NCBI GenBank assembly: GCA_016790225.1
Contig: JAEUOZ010000058.1
Span: forward strand, 1-64,000
From: Rubrivivax sp.
GTDB taxonomy: Bacteria > Pseudomonadota > Gammaproteobacteria > Burkholderiales > Burkholderiaceae
Direction of reading: 5' to 3'
Length of the DNA: 64,000 nt
Shown: positions 26,395-35,379 of the stretch, one piece after another
Layout of the letters: each line of letters begins with the position of its first letter
Position numbering within the stretch: position 1 is the stretch's first letter
The notes under the pieces: model-generated
What the model was told of the DNA's origin: nothing
The model's database searches: none
Seen by the model: the letters and a program-made list of their open reading frames with translations, nothing else
Translations under genes and position numbers: made by a program

Positions 26395-27401
26395 GCCGGC
26401 AGCGCGACAGCTCGGCCCTGGCGTCCGAGGTGCTGGAGGCGCGCCAGGCGGCGCAGGGCCATGAGTCGCCCCTGGCTCTGGAGGTGCTGCACGAGACCCA
26501 CTATCACTATGCGCAGCCGGTCGCGCAATCGCACCACATCGCGCACCTGAAGCCGCTGGACGACGAGGGCCAGCAGCTGCTGGATTTTGTGCTGTGCGTG
26601 CGGCCTGAGCCCTTGAGCTGGCGCGACAGCGTCGATCGCTTCGGCAATGCGTGCCTGCACTTTGCGCTGTCCCGTGCGCACCGCGAGCTGCAGGTCGAAG
26701 CGCGCAGCCGCGTGCGGGTGTCGCCCCGCTTTGCCCAGGTGCGCGCGGCGCAGTCGCCCGCCTGGGAAACACTCCGGGACAGGCTGCGCTACGTGGCGCG
26801 CGGGCCTTTTGATCCGGTGGTCGAGTTCGTGCAGCCTTCGCCGTACGTGCCGCGGCTGGACAGCCTGCGCAGCTATGCCCGACACAGCTTTGCGCCGGGC
26901 CGGCCTCTGGCCGAAGCCGCGATCGATCTGATGCAGCGCATCCACCGCGACTTCGAATACCGCAGCGCCAGCACCGAGGTCGATACGCCGGTGGCGCAGG
27001 CTTTCGAGCAGCGCCTGGGCGTGTGCCAGGACTTTGCCCACGTGATGATCGGCGCCTGCCGCATGATGGGTGTGCCGGCGCGTTATGTCAGCGGTTATCT
27101 GCTGACGCGCACGGCCGACGAGAGCGAGGCGCTGGTCGGCGCCGATGCCTCGCATGCCTGGGTGCAGGTGCATGCGCCGGGCACGCCCGGCCTGCCGGCG
27201 GACGGCTGGCTGGATCTGGACCCCACGAACGACCGCGTGCCCGGCGTCGAGCACGTGCGCGTGGCCGTGGGGCGCGATTTTGGTGACGTCACGCCGCTGC
27301 GCGGCGTCATCCGTGGCGGCGGACGCCACACGCTGAGCGTGGGAGTCACCACGCGCCGATGGCCGGAGCCCGGAGTCACGGGCCCGGTTGTTGCTTTGTA
27401 G
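26391..27401 (+). CDS. Transglutaminase-family protein
   Basis: A 336-residue protein with the bacterial transglutaminase N-terminal beta domain (residues about 25-110, HETHYHYAQPV) and a papain-like core. Cys lies in GVCQDFAHVMIGACR, His in ADASHAWVQVHA and Asp in GWLDLDPTNDR, a complete Cys-His-Asp triad. ATG overlaps the fused ATP-grasp stop (ATGA). Transglutaminase-like proteins in this context are presumed to act as peptidases or amide-forming enzymes on the ATP-grasp product. Substrate unknown. Confidence 0.87.
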   Translation: MSRQRDSSALASEVLEARQAAQGHESPLALEVLHETHYHYAQPVAQSHHIAHLKPLDDEGQQLLDFVLCVRPEPLSWRDSVDRFGNACLHFALSRAHRELQVEARSRVRVSPRFAQVRAAQSPAWETLRDRLRYVARGPFDPVVEFVQPSPYVPRLDSLRSYARHSFAPGRPLAEAAIDLMQRIHRDFEYRSASTEVDTPVAQAFEQRLGVCQDFAHVMIGACRMMGVPARYVSGYLLTRTADESEALVGADASHAWVQVHAPGTPGLPADGWLDLDPTNDRVPGVEHVRVAVGRDFGDVTPLRGVIRGGGRHTLSVGVTTRRWPEPGVTGPVVAL

Positions 27402-27424
27402 CCTTGAAAGAACAGGACAGGACC

Positions 27425-28858
27425 ATGCAACACCCCTTCGACGAGATGCGTTCCGTCGCGGGCGATCTGAGGGATCAGTACACCGCCTACGCACGCTGGC
27501 TGCAGGCCCAGCCGGATGAGGGAATGCGCGCCCGGCGCGAGGAAGCCGAGGTCATCTTCCGGCGCGTGGGCATCACCTTCGCCGTCTACGGCGCCAAGGA
27601 TGAAGACGGCGCCGGCACCGAGCGCCTCATTCCCTTCGATCTGATTCCGCGCGTGATTCCCAAGCACGAGTGGGTCGAGATGGAACGGGGCCTGGTGCAG
27701 CGCGTGACGGCGCTCAACCGCTTCATCCAGGACATCTACCACGACCAGGAGATCCTCAAGGCGGGCCATGTGCCGGCGGATGCGGTGCTCAACAACGCGC
27801 AGTTCCGCCCCGAGATGAGCGGCGTGAACGTGCCGGGCGGCATCTATTCGCACATTGCCGGCATCGACATCGTGCGCGCCGGCAATGCCGATGGCAGCGG
27901 CAGCTACTACGTGCTGGAAGACAACCTGCGTGTGCCCAGCGGCGTGAGCTACATGCTGGAGAACCGCAAGATGATGATGCGGCTCTTCCCGGATCTGTTC
28001 GTGCAGAACCGCGTGGCGCCGGTCGCGCACTATCCCGATCTGCTGCTGGAGACGCTTCGCGCCGTGGCGCCCGCGGCTGTCAATGAACCGACGGTCGTGG
28101 TGCTGACGCCGGGCATGTACAACAGCGCCTACTTCGAGCATGCCTTTCTCGCGCAGCAGATGGGCATCGAGCTGCTCGAAGGCCAGGATCTCTTCGTGCG
28201 CGATGACTTCGTCTACATGCGCACGACGCAGGGCCCCAAGCGTGTGGACGTGATCTACCGCCGCGTGGATGACGACTTTCTGGATCCGCGTGCCTTCCGG
28301 CCTGACAGCACGCTGGGCTGCGCCGGGCTGCTGGATGTCTACCGCAAGGGAAACATCACGCTGTGCAATGCCATCGGCACCGGCATCGCGGACGACAAGA
28401 GCATCTATCCCTACGTGCCCAAGATGATCGAGTTCTACCTGGGCGAGAAGCCGATCCTGCACAACGTGCCCACCTACCTCTGCCGCGAGGCTGACGATCT
28501 GGCTTATGTGCTGGATCACCTGGGCGAGCTGGTCGTCAAGGAAGTGCATGGCGCCGGTGGCTACGGCATGCTGGTGGGCCCGGCGGCCAGCAAGGCGGAG
28601 ATCGAGGAATTTCGCGCCGTGCTGAAGACCAACCCCGCCAACTACATCGCCCAGCCGACGCTGAGCCTCTCGACCTGCCCGACCTATGTCGACAGCGGCA
28701 TCGCGCCGCGGCACATCGATCTGCGGCCCTTCGTGCTGTCCGGCAAGACGGTGCAGATGGTGCCCGGCGGCCTCACGCGCGTCGCGCTCAAGGAAGGGTC
28801 CCTGGTGGTCAATTCGTCGCAGGGCGGCGGCACCAAGGACACCTGGGTCCTCGAATAA
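27425..28858 (+). CDS. Circularly permuted type 2 ATP-grasp protein
   Basis: Product of 477 residues with all expected ATP-grasp elements: YRRVDDDFLDP, NAIGTGIADDKSIYPYVP, the glycine-rich VVKEVHGAGGYGMLVGP, then IDLRPFVLSG and NSSQGGGTKDTW at the end. The family (DUF404/DUF407) is thought to form amide bonds between amino acids or onto peptides. ATG at 27425 with AGGAC upstream. Together with the separate alpha-E gene that follows, it repeats as two proteins the domain pair fused in the gene at 23,809. Confidence 0.9.
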   Translation: MQHPFDEMRSVAGDLRDQYTAYARWLQAQPDEGMRARREEAEVIFRRVGITFAVYGAKDEDGAGTERLIPFDLIPRVIPKHEWVEMERGLVQRVTALNRFIQDIYHDQEILKAGHVPADAVLNNAQFRPEMSGVNVPGGIYSHIAGIDIVRAGNADGSGSYYVLEDNLRVPSGVSYMLENRKMMMRLFPDLFVQNRVAPVAHYPDLLLETLRAVAPAAVNEPTVVVLTPGMYNSAYFEHAFLAQQMGIELLEGQDLFVRDDFVYMRTTQGPKRVDVIYRRVDDDFLDPRAFRPDSTLGCAGLLDVYRKGNITLCNAIGTGIADDKSIYPYVPKMIEFYLGEKPILHNVPTYLCREADDLAYVLDHLGELVVKEVHGAGGYGMLVGPAASKAEIEEFRAVLKTNPANYIAQPTLSLSTCPTYVDSGIAPRHIDLRPFVLSGKTVQMVPGGLTRVALKEGSLVVNSSQGGGTKDTWVLE

Positions 28859-28877
28859 AACCACACGGAGCCAGCCT

Positions 28878-29846
28878 ATGCTTTCCCGTACCGCCGACCA
28901 CCTCTTCTGGATGGCCCGCTACATGGAGCGGGCCGAAAACACCGCGCGCATGCTCGATGTGAACTACCAGACCGCGCTGCTGCCGCAATCGGCCGACATG
29001 GCCGAGCAGGGCTGGCGCGGCCTGCTGAGCATCAGCGAGCTCACGGCGCTCTTTGCGCAGCGCCAGCAGCCGGTGGATGCCCGCCACGTCATGGACTTCA
29101 TGGTGGGCGACGAGAACAACCTCTCCAGCATCTGGAACTGCCTGCGCGCTGCCCGGGAAAACGCCCGTGCCGTGCGCGGCACGCTGACCACCGAGGTCTG
29201 GGAAACGCAGAACCAGACCTGGCTCGAATTCAACCGCCTGCTCAAGGATGACGCCTTCGAGCGCGATCCGGGCGCCTTCTTCGAATGGGTCAAGTTCCGC
29301 TCGCACCTCAGCCGCGGCGTGACCGTGGGCACGATGCTGATGGACGAGGCGCTGCACTTCATCCGCATCGGCACCTTCCTGGAACGATCGGACAACACGG
29401 CGCGCCTGCTGGACGTGAAGTACCACGCGCTCACCGGCGGCGAGTATTTCGGCCCGGGCGGCAACGTCAAGGAGAGCCAGGAAGTCGATTTCTACCACTG
29501 GAGCGCGATCCTGCGCTCGGTCTCCGGCTTCGAGATCTACCGCAAGGTCTACCGCAACGTGATCCGCCCCGAGAAGGTGGCCGAGCTGCTGATCCTGCGC
29601 CCGGACATGCCGCGCTCGCTGGCGGCGAGCATGAACGAGGTCGTGGCCAACCTGCAGATGGTCGCCAACCAGCAAAGCGGTGAGACGCTGCGGCGTGCCG
29701 GCCGCCTGCAGAGCGATCTGCGCTACGGCCGCATCGACGAGATCCTGGCCACCGGGCTGCACGCCTACCTGACGCAGTTCCTGGACCGCGTGAACGATCT
29801 CGGGGCCGGCATCGGCCGCGATTTCCTGGTGCCGGTGGCGGCCTGA
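28878..29846 (+). CDS. Alpha-E domain protein (DUF403)
   Basis: All-helical protein of 322 residues beginning MLSRTADHLFWMARYMERAE, the signature of the alpha-E family, and containing the repeated helical signature again at FLERSDNTARLLDVKYHAL. Its biochemical role is unknown; it nearly always accompanies circularly permuted ATP-grasp proteins and probably binds them or their product. Start supported by GGAG upstream. It is the last gene of the run; the Anbu-type protease that often follows in related clusters (from memory) is not here. Confidence 0.9.
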   Translation: MLSRTADHLFWMARYMERAENTARMLDVNYQTALLPQSADMAEQGWRGLLSISELTALFAQRQQPVDARHVMDFMVGDENNLSSIWNCLRAARENARAVRGTLTTEVWETQNQTWLEFNRLLKDDAFERDPGAFFEWVKFRSHLSRGVTVGTMLMDEALHFIRIGTFLERSDNTARLLDVKYHALTGGEYFGPGGNVKESQEVDFYHWSAILRSVSGFEIYRKVYRNVIRPEKVAELLILRPDMPRSLAASMNEVVANLQMVANQQSGETLRRAGRLQSDLRYGRIDEILATGLHAYLTQFLDRVNDLGAGIGRDFLVPVAA

Positions 29847-29889
29847 AGGCCAGGGCTTGCCGCCCCGAGCGGCAGCCCGACCCCGCGGA

Positions 29890-30354
29890 TCACTCGAGCT
29901 CGAACTCCCAGCGCTTGCGCCGGATGAGCAGCAGGCCCATCGAGAGCAGCACGATCGATTGCATCGCTGCGCCCTGGCCGTGTTGCCAACGGGGCATCTT
30001 CGCGGCGATCTGCTCGCGCAGCCCCGGGCGCTGCGACTCGCCGGTCATGCGCGCGAGCCAGCCGTAGACAGCGGCGTTCTGTCCGTAGTCCAGCGAGGGC
30101 AGGGCAGGGCCTGAGGCCCGGGCCCGCATGCCGGCCTCAGCTGCACCTGTGGCAGCTCCGGAGGTGCGCTGCGCTGGATCCGCGCTTGGCGCATACAGGT
30201 TGGGCAGCTCGACACAAGCGTCGGCCGAGGATGACGCCGCATCGGCGCCCAAGGACTGCGCCAGCGACTGGAAGCTCTGAGGCGGCACGCAGTCTGCCTG
30301 CGCGGGCAGGGCGCTGGCCAGCGCGGCCAGCAGGAGGGCGGTGCGCCATGTCAT
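29890..30354 (-). CDS. Secreted protein with C-terminal membrane anchor and basic tail
   Basis: Protein of 154 residues. The N-terminus is a clean signal peptide (TWRTALLLAALASALPAQA, cleaved before DCVP), the middle is low-complexity Ala/Ser-rich with two Cys, and the C-terminus is a short hydrophobic span (SIVLLSMGLLLI) followed by RRKRWEFELE. That layout recalls sorting-signal proteins, but no PEP-type motif precedes the span. It is convergent with the alpha-E gene. No family recognised. Confidence 0.55.
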   Translation of the reverse strand: MTWRTALLLAALASALPAQADCVPPQSFQSLAQSLGADAASSSADACVELPNLYAPSADPAQRTSGAATGAAEAGMRARASGPALPSLDYGQNAAVYGWLARMTGESQRPGLREQIAAKMPRWQHGQGAAMQSIVLLSMGLLLIRRKRWEFELE

Positions 30355-30668
30355 CTGCTGAAGTCCCAACGGTTCGTCCTCTTGATGCGAGGCGATTATG
30401 GGAAGCGGAAAAACGCCGGTGTACACAGGTCCCCCGGCTCGCGGGCCTTGCCTGCAGGGGGTCAGAGGCCGTTGCCGGCGGCAGCCCGTCGGCAGCGGCC
30501 GGGTCGAACCTTTCGGGCCTTGGTGGCTCGCCAATGAAAACGCCGCCCGGTGGGCGGCGTTGGAGTCGGCCTTCGTGGGGCTGCGGCTCAGGCTGCAACT
30601 GCACCTGCGAGCCGCCGCCGCTCAGGCTGGGGCGACCTGCCCGTGGACCGGGCAGCGCGAGCGTCAGC
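30355..30668. other. Intergenic region with terminator; no gene seen
   Basis: This 314-base spacer lies between the end of the ABC-transporter operon and the start of the secreted-protein gene, both on the minus strand. It contains the terminator at 30539-30561 and presumably the promoter for the downstream gene. Frames crossing it are Arg/Pro-rich and not protein-like. A GGCTCGCC-containing stretch just left of the terminator (about 30,505-30,532) encodes GLGGSP, as the 12.2-kb repeat does, but similarity at base level is weak. Confidence 0.4.
30539..30561 (-). terminator. Rho-independent terminator of the liv/fadD operon
   Basis: Read on the minus strand, AACGCCGCCC and GGGCGGCGTT form a perfect 10-bp stem around a 3-base loop, followed by TTTTCATT. 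It stands about 108 bases past the substrate-binding protein stop, in the right orientation to end that operon. Confidence 0.85.
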
Positions 30669-31838
30669 TCACTTGCCCGGCTTGATGTAGTCGGACACCA
30701 CCACCCAGCGCGCATCCTTCAGCTGCGACAGGCGCGACAGATCGCTGCCCAGGCGCTTCTTCGGCCCGAAGGTCATCTCGGCGCTGCCGAAGATGTCCGG
30801 CGGGATGGTCATGCTGTCCATGGCCTTGATGAAGCTGTCGGTCGTCAGGTTCGGGCCGGCCTTGTTGGCGGCACGGATGAACGCGTCGATGATGGTGTAG
30901 CCGTAGACGGAGAAGACCGTGGGATCCTCGTTGAACTTGGTCTTGTACTTGTTGGCCCAGAAGCTCACCTGCTGCGAGGTCGCGTCCAGGTAGGGGTTCT
31001 GCACGGTCATCGTGGCGTACAGGCCATCCATCGCCTTGCCGCCCAGCTTGTGGATCAGATCGGTATAGGCCGCGCTGCTGCCCAGGAACGTGGGGTTGAA
31101 GCCGGTCTTGCGGCTTTCGCCGATGGCGCCGATCGTTTCGCGGATGATGGTGCCGAGGACGACGAAGTCGCAGCCGGCGGCCTTCATGCGCGCCACCTGG
31201 CTGGAAAAGTCCGTGGCGCCGCGCTTGTAGCTGGTCTTCTCGGCCAGCTCCACGTTGATGGTCTTGAGCCCGGCTTCGGCGCCGCGCATCACTTCCAGGC
31301 CGAACTCATCGTCCTGGTACATGGTGCAGGCCTTCTTGGCATTGACCTGCTTGAACAGCTGCGGCGCGGCCGTGCGCATCTGATCGAAGTAGGTGGCCGC
31401 GAAGCTGTACTTCAGGCGGTGGAAGGGCTCGTACATTTCCCGCGCCGCGGTGACGGGCAGGAAGTTGATGACGTTCTTCTCGAACTGCACCGGCATGGCG
31501 GCCATGTTCTGCGCCGTGCCGATATGGCCGACCATCGCGAAGATCTTGTCCTGGTTGACCAGCTTCTGCGCGGCCAGCACGGCCTTCTGCGGGGAGTAGG
31601 CCGAGTCCTCGATCACCAGGCGCAGCTTGCGGCCGTTGACGCCGCCTTGCTCGTTGACCTCGTCCACGCGCAGCATCATGCCCAGGCGCACCTGCTTGCC
31701 GAAGCCGGCAATGGGGCCGGAGAGATCCTGGATCGAGCCGAGCACGATCTCGTTCTTGGAAACGCCCTGGGTAGCCTGGGCCAACACCGGGCCGCTGGCG
31801 ACGGCCAGCGCGGCGGTGATCACGGCGAGAGATTTCAT
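30669..31838 (-). CDS. livK: Branched-chain amino acid-type ABC transporter substrate-binding protein
   Basis: Periplasmic type I binding protein of 389 residues with signal peptide (MKSLAVITAALAVASGPVLA). The family start (KNEIVLGSIQDLSGPIAGFG) and LGMMLRVDEVNEQGGVNGRKL are typical of the LivK/HAAT group. It captures the ligand for the LivHMGF transporter encoded upstream. Because the operon also carries an acyl-CoA ligase, the ligand may be an aromatic or aliphatic acid rather than leucine/valine (inference). A terminator follows. Confidence 0.92.
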   Translation of the reverse strand: MKSLAVITAALAVASGPVLAQATQGVSKNEIVLGSIQDLSGPIAGFGKQVRLGMMLRVDEVNEQGGVNGRKLRLVIEDSAYSPQKAVLAAQKLVNQDKIFAMVGHIGTAQNMAAMPVQFEKNVINFLPVTAAREMYEPFHRLKYSFAATYFDQMRTAAPQLFKQVNAKKACTMYQDDEFGLEVMRGAEAGLKTINVELAEKTSYKRGATDFSSQVARMKAAGCDFVVLGTIIRETIGAIGESRKTGFNPTFLGSSAAYTDLIHKLGGKAMDGLYATMTVQNPYLDATSQQVSFWANKYKTKFNEDPTVFSVYGYTIIDAFIRAANKAGPNLTTDSFIKAMDSMTIPPDIFGSAEMTFGPKKRLGSDLSRLSQLKDARWVVVSDYIKPGK

Positions 31839-31917
31839 CGTTTGTCTCCTGGAGGGGATGGTTGGTATGGGTCTGCGCTGAACTGAAAGGGTAACGCGCG
31901 GGTCCGGCCGGGGGTGG

Positions 31918-33783
31918 TCAGGCAGAACCCTTGTACATGCCGTTGATGAGATCGGCGTATTTCTTCTGGACCAGGCTGCGTTTGAGCTTCATCGTCGGTG
32001 TCAGTTCCTCGTCCTCGGCGGTGAGCTGGTTCTCCAGCAGCCGGAAGGCCTTGATCTGCTCGACGCGCGCAAACTTGGCATTCACCTTGTCCAGCTCGCG
32101 CTGGATCAGATCCAGCACCTCCTGCGCGCGGGTGAGGCTGGCGAAGTTGGAGAAGGGCACGTCGTGGTCCTGGGCAAACTTCTCGACGTTCTCCTGGTCG
32201 ATCATGATCAGCACGGTGAGGTAGGCGCGCTTGTCGCCGATGACCACCGCATCGCTGATGTAGGGCGAGAACTTCAGTTCGTTCTCCAGCTCGCTGGGCG
32301 TGATGTTCTTGCCGCCGGCCGTGATGATGATGTCCCGCATGCGGTCGGTGATGCGGAAGAAGCCTTCGGCATCCACGTGGCCCACGTCGCCCGTGTGCAG
32401 CCAGCCCTCGCCGTCGATGGTCTCGGCCGTCTTCTCGGGCTGGTTCAGGTAGCCCATGAAGACGTTCGGGCCGCGGATCAGCAGTTCCTGCGTGTGGGGA
32501 TCGACCTTCACCTCGTTGTAGCTGCAGGCCGGGCCTATGGAGCCGGGCTTGATCTTCCAGGCCGGCATGCCGGTGGAGGCGCCGCCCGATTCGGTCTGCC
32601 CCCAGACCTCGAGCATGGGCACGCCCAAGGCCAGGTACCAGCGGATCAGCTCCGGCGAGATGGGCGCCGCTCCAGTGACGAGGTAGCGTGCACGGTGGAT
32701 GCCCACCAGCTTGCGCACGTTGTTCAGTGCCAGCAGCCGCGCCACATGGAACTGCAGCTTCAGGCTGCCAGGGACAGGCTGGCCTGCCAGCACGAGCTCG
32801 GCGATGCGCTTGCCCACGCCGATCGACCAGCCGTAGACCAGCTGCTGTGTCTTGCCGGCCTCGGCCAGCGCGATCATCACGGCGGAATAGAACTTCTCCC
32901 ACACACGCGGCACGGCCACGAAGACCGTGGGCGCGATCTCGCGCACGTTCTCAGGCACGGTGTCGGGGTTCTCGACGAAGTTCAGCTTGGCGCCGGTGTA
33001 CATCGAGAAGTACTCGCCGCCCAGGCGCTCGGCCACGTGGCACAGCGGCAGGAAGCACATGCGCTCGTCGTTCTCGTCCTGCGCGATCACCGTGTTGTAG
33101 CCGCGCGTGGTGTAGACCAGCCCCTGGTGGCTGTGCATCGCGCCCTTGGGCCGGCCCGTGGTGCCGGAGGTATAGATCAGGATCGCCAGGTCCTCGGGCT
33201 TGCGGCTTTTCAGCCGCTGCTCGAAGACAGCGGGCTGTGCCTGGTCATGCTGGCGGCCGAGCTCGCGCAGCGCGGCAAAGCTGATGACCATCGGATCGTC
33301 CAGCTTGCCCAGGCCTTCCATGTCGAAGACGATGATCTTGCGCAGCAGCGGCAGCTGATCGCGCACCACCAGCGCCTTGTCCAGCTGTTCTTCATCCTCG
33401 ACGATCAGGATGCAGGTGCGCGAGTCCTCGCACAGGTACTGCACCTGGCTGGCTGCGTCCGTCGGATAGATGCCGTTGGAGACGCCCCCGGCGCTGAGGA
33501 TGCCCAGATCGGAGATCACCCACTCGGGCACCGTGTTGGACAGCACCGAGACGCAGTCGCCCGGCTGCAGGCCCAGGGCCACCAGGCCCATGGCTGTTTC
33601 GCGCACGGCCTGGCCGGTCTGGTCCCAGCTCATCTCGCGCCACAGGCCCAGATGCTTCTCGCGCATCCAGACCTTGGGGCCGCGCATCTTCACGGCGTTC
33701 CAGAAGACCTCTGGCACGGTCTCGCCCGGCACCACCGTCTCGGTGCGGGGCTGGATGCTGCTGGTATCCCACAAGACCGCCAT
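31918..33783 (-). CDS. Long-chain acyl-CoA synthetase / AMP-forming ligase
   Basis: ANL-family ligase of 621 residues that activates a carboxylic acid through an acyl-AMP to the CoA thioester. The P-loop YTSGTTGRPKGAMHSH is near residue 217, the A5 motif is VWGQTESGG, and the hinge/A8 region is GWLHTGDVGHVDAEGFFRIT with DRMRDIIITAGGKNI. Length and lack of signal fit the FadD15/FAA1-like branch. It sits inside the liv operon between livF and the binding protein, so it probably activates the imported acid. Confidence 0.9.
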   Translation of the reverse strand: MAVLWDTSSIQPRTETVVPGETVPEVFWNAVKMRGPKVWMREKHLGLWREMSWDQTGQAVRETAMGLVALGLQPGDCVSVLSNTVPEWVISDLGILSAGGVSNGIYPTDAASQVQYLCEDSRTCILIVEDEEQLDKALVVRDQLPLLRKIIVFDMEGLGKLDDPMVISFAALRELGRQHDQAQPAVFEQRLKSRKPEDLAILIYTSGTTGRPKGAMHSHQGLVYTTRGYNTVIAQDENDERMCFLPLCHVAERLGGEYFSMYTGAKLNFVENPDTVPENVREIAPTVFVAVPRVWEKFYSAVMIALAEAGKTQQLVYGWSIGVGKRIAELVLAGQPVPGSLKLQFHVARLLALNNVRKLVGIHRARYLVTGAAPISPELIRWYLALGVPMLEVWGQTESGGASTGMPAWKIKPGSIGPACSYNEVKVDPHTQELLIRGPNVFMGYLNQPEKTAETIDGEGWLHTGDVGHVDAEGFFRITDRMRDIIITAGGKNITPSELENELKFSPYISDAVVIGDKRAYLTVLIMIDQENVEKFAQDHDVPFSNFASLTRAQEVLDLIQRELDKVNAKFARVEQIKAFRLLENQLTAEDEELTPTMKLKRSLVQKKYADLINGMYKGSA

Positions 33784-33805
33784 CAGGGCTCCTCTGCGTG
33801 CGTCT

Positions 33806-34579
33806 TCATCGCCAGGTCTTCTTCTTCTTCCAGCGCCGTTCCCCGCGCGCGCCGGCTTCCTTCATGCCGAGATAGAACTCCTTGATGTCTTCCTTCTCGC
33901 GCAGGCGCTCGCAGGTGTCTTCCATCACGATGCGGCCGTTTTCCAGGACGTAGCCGTAGTCGGATGCATTGAGCGCCATGTTGGCGTTCTGCTCCACCAG
34001 CAGCATGGTCGTGCCGCGCTCGCGGTTGATGCGCACGACGATCTCGAAGATTTCCTTGGTCAGCTTGGGGCTCAGGCCAAGGCTGGGCTCGTCCAGCAGG
34101 ATCAGCTCCGGCGCGGCCATGATGGCGCGGCTGATGGCCAGCATCTGCTGCTGGCCGCCGGACAGCAGCCCGGCATCCTGTCGTTCACGCTCCTTGAGGA
34201 TGGGGAAGTAGCGAAAGACCGCCTCGATGTCCTGCGCCACGCCGTCGCGGTCCTTGCGGGTGTAGGCGCCCATCATCAGGTTGTCGTGCACGCTCAGCAG
34301 CGGGAAGACCTCGCGGCCCTCGGGAACGTGCATCAGGCCCTGCTGCACGACGAAGGCCGGATCCTTGGAGGTGATGTCCTCGCCCTTGAAGACGATGCTG
34401 CCCTTGCGCGGATCGATGATGCCGCTGATGGTCTTGAGGATGGTCGTCTTGCCCGCGCCGTTGCTGCCCAGCACGGTGGCGATCCGCCCTTTTTCGACCT
34501 TCAGGCTGACGCCGCGGATGGCCTTGATCGGGCCATAGGCGCTCTCCACGTTGTTGAGCTGCAGGATGATGTCGCTCAT
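33806..34579 (-). CDS. livF: ABC transporter ATP-binding protein LivF
   Basis: ATPase of 257 residues. Walker A GSNGAGKTT, signature LSGGQQQML and Walker B LILLDEPSLGLSP are intact, with the H-loop region following (LLVEQNAN). The family normally ends near residue 235; here there is a basic tail (GERRWKKKKTWR). Start overlaps the LivG stop (ATGA), so the two ATPases are coupled and act as a heterodimer on LivHM. Confidence 0.93.
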   Translation of the reverse strand: MSDIILQLNNVESAYGPIKAIRGVSLKVEKGRIATVLGSNGAGKTTILKTISGIIDPRKGSIVFKGEDITSKDPAFVVQQGLMHVPEGREVFPLLSVHDNLMMGAYTRKDRDGVAQDIEAVFRYFPILKERERQDAGLLSGGQQQMLAISRAIMAAPELILLDEPSLGLSPKLTKEIFEIVVRINRERGTTMLLVEQNANMALNASDYGYVLENGRIVMEDTCERLREKEDIKEFYLGMKEAGARGERRWKKKKTWR

Positions 34580-35376
34580 CGGGCGCTCCTGCGCAGCGAG
34601 GACACGTCGTCGGCCGTGCCCAGGTAGGCTTCGATCACGCCGGGGTGCGACTGCACTTCAGCGGGCGTCCCCAGGGCCAGCTTCTCGCCCTGGTTCATGG
34701 CCAGCACCCGATCGCTGACGCGCGAAACCAGCGTCATGTCGTGCTCCACCATCAGCACCGTGATGCCCAGGTCGGAGACGATGTCCTGGATCCAGAAGGC
34801 CATGTCGCCCGTCTCTTCGACGTTCAGGCCGGAAGACGGCTCGTCCAGCAGCAGCAGCTTGGGCTTGGTGGACAGGGCGCGCGCCAGTTCCACGACCTTG
34901 CGCACGCCGTAGGGCAGGCCGGCGACCATGGTGTCGCGGTAGTGCTGCAGATCGAGGAACTCGATCACTTCTTCGACGGCCTCGCGCGTCTGGCGCTCGG
35001 CCTGCCGCACCGAGGGCAGGAAGAACATCTCGCTGAACAGGCTGCTGCCGCGGTGCACGTGGCGGCCGATCAGCAGGTTCTGCAGCACGGTGGCGTGTTC
35101 GAAGAGTTCGATGTTCTGGAAGGTGCGCGCAATGCCCAGGCGCGCGATCTGGTGCGGCGGCTGGGCCAGCAGGTTCTGGCCTTCGAAGCTGATCGAACCC
35201 TGCGTGGGCGTGTAGATGCGGCTGATCAGGTTGAAGACGGTCGTCTTGCCGGCACCATTGGGGCCGATGAGCGTGAAGACCTCGCCGCGCTGGACGTCGA
35301 AGCTGACCTTGTTGACGGCCAGCACGCCGCCGAAGCGCACTTGCAGGTCCTGGGCGGATAACAGGGCTTCGCTCAT
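34576..35376 (-). CDS. livG: ABC transporter ATP-binding protein LivG
   Basis: ATPase of 266 residues with Walker A GPNGAGKTT and Walker B LLLDEPSSGLN. The long insert FEHATVLQNLLIGRHVHRG (Q-loop region) is typical of LivG. The signature region PYGVRKVVELARAL departs from the canonical LSGGQ, as is common in LivG. Spacing to livM is 3 bases. Confidence 0.93.
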   Translation of the reverse strand: MSEALLSAQDLQVRFGGVLAVNKVSFDVQRGEVFTLIGPNGAGKTTVFNLISRIYTPTQGSISFEGQNLLAQPPHQIARLGIARTFQNIELFEHATVLQNLLIGRHVHRGSSLFSEMFFLPSVRQAERQTREAVEEVIEFLDLQHYRDTMVAGLPYGVRKVVELARALSTKPKLLLLDEPSSGLNVEETGDMAFWIQDIVSDLGITVLMVEHDMTLVSRVSDRVLAMNQGEKLALGTPAEVQSHPGVIEAYLGTADDVSSLRRSAR

Positions 35377-35379
35377 GCC

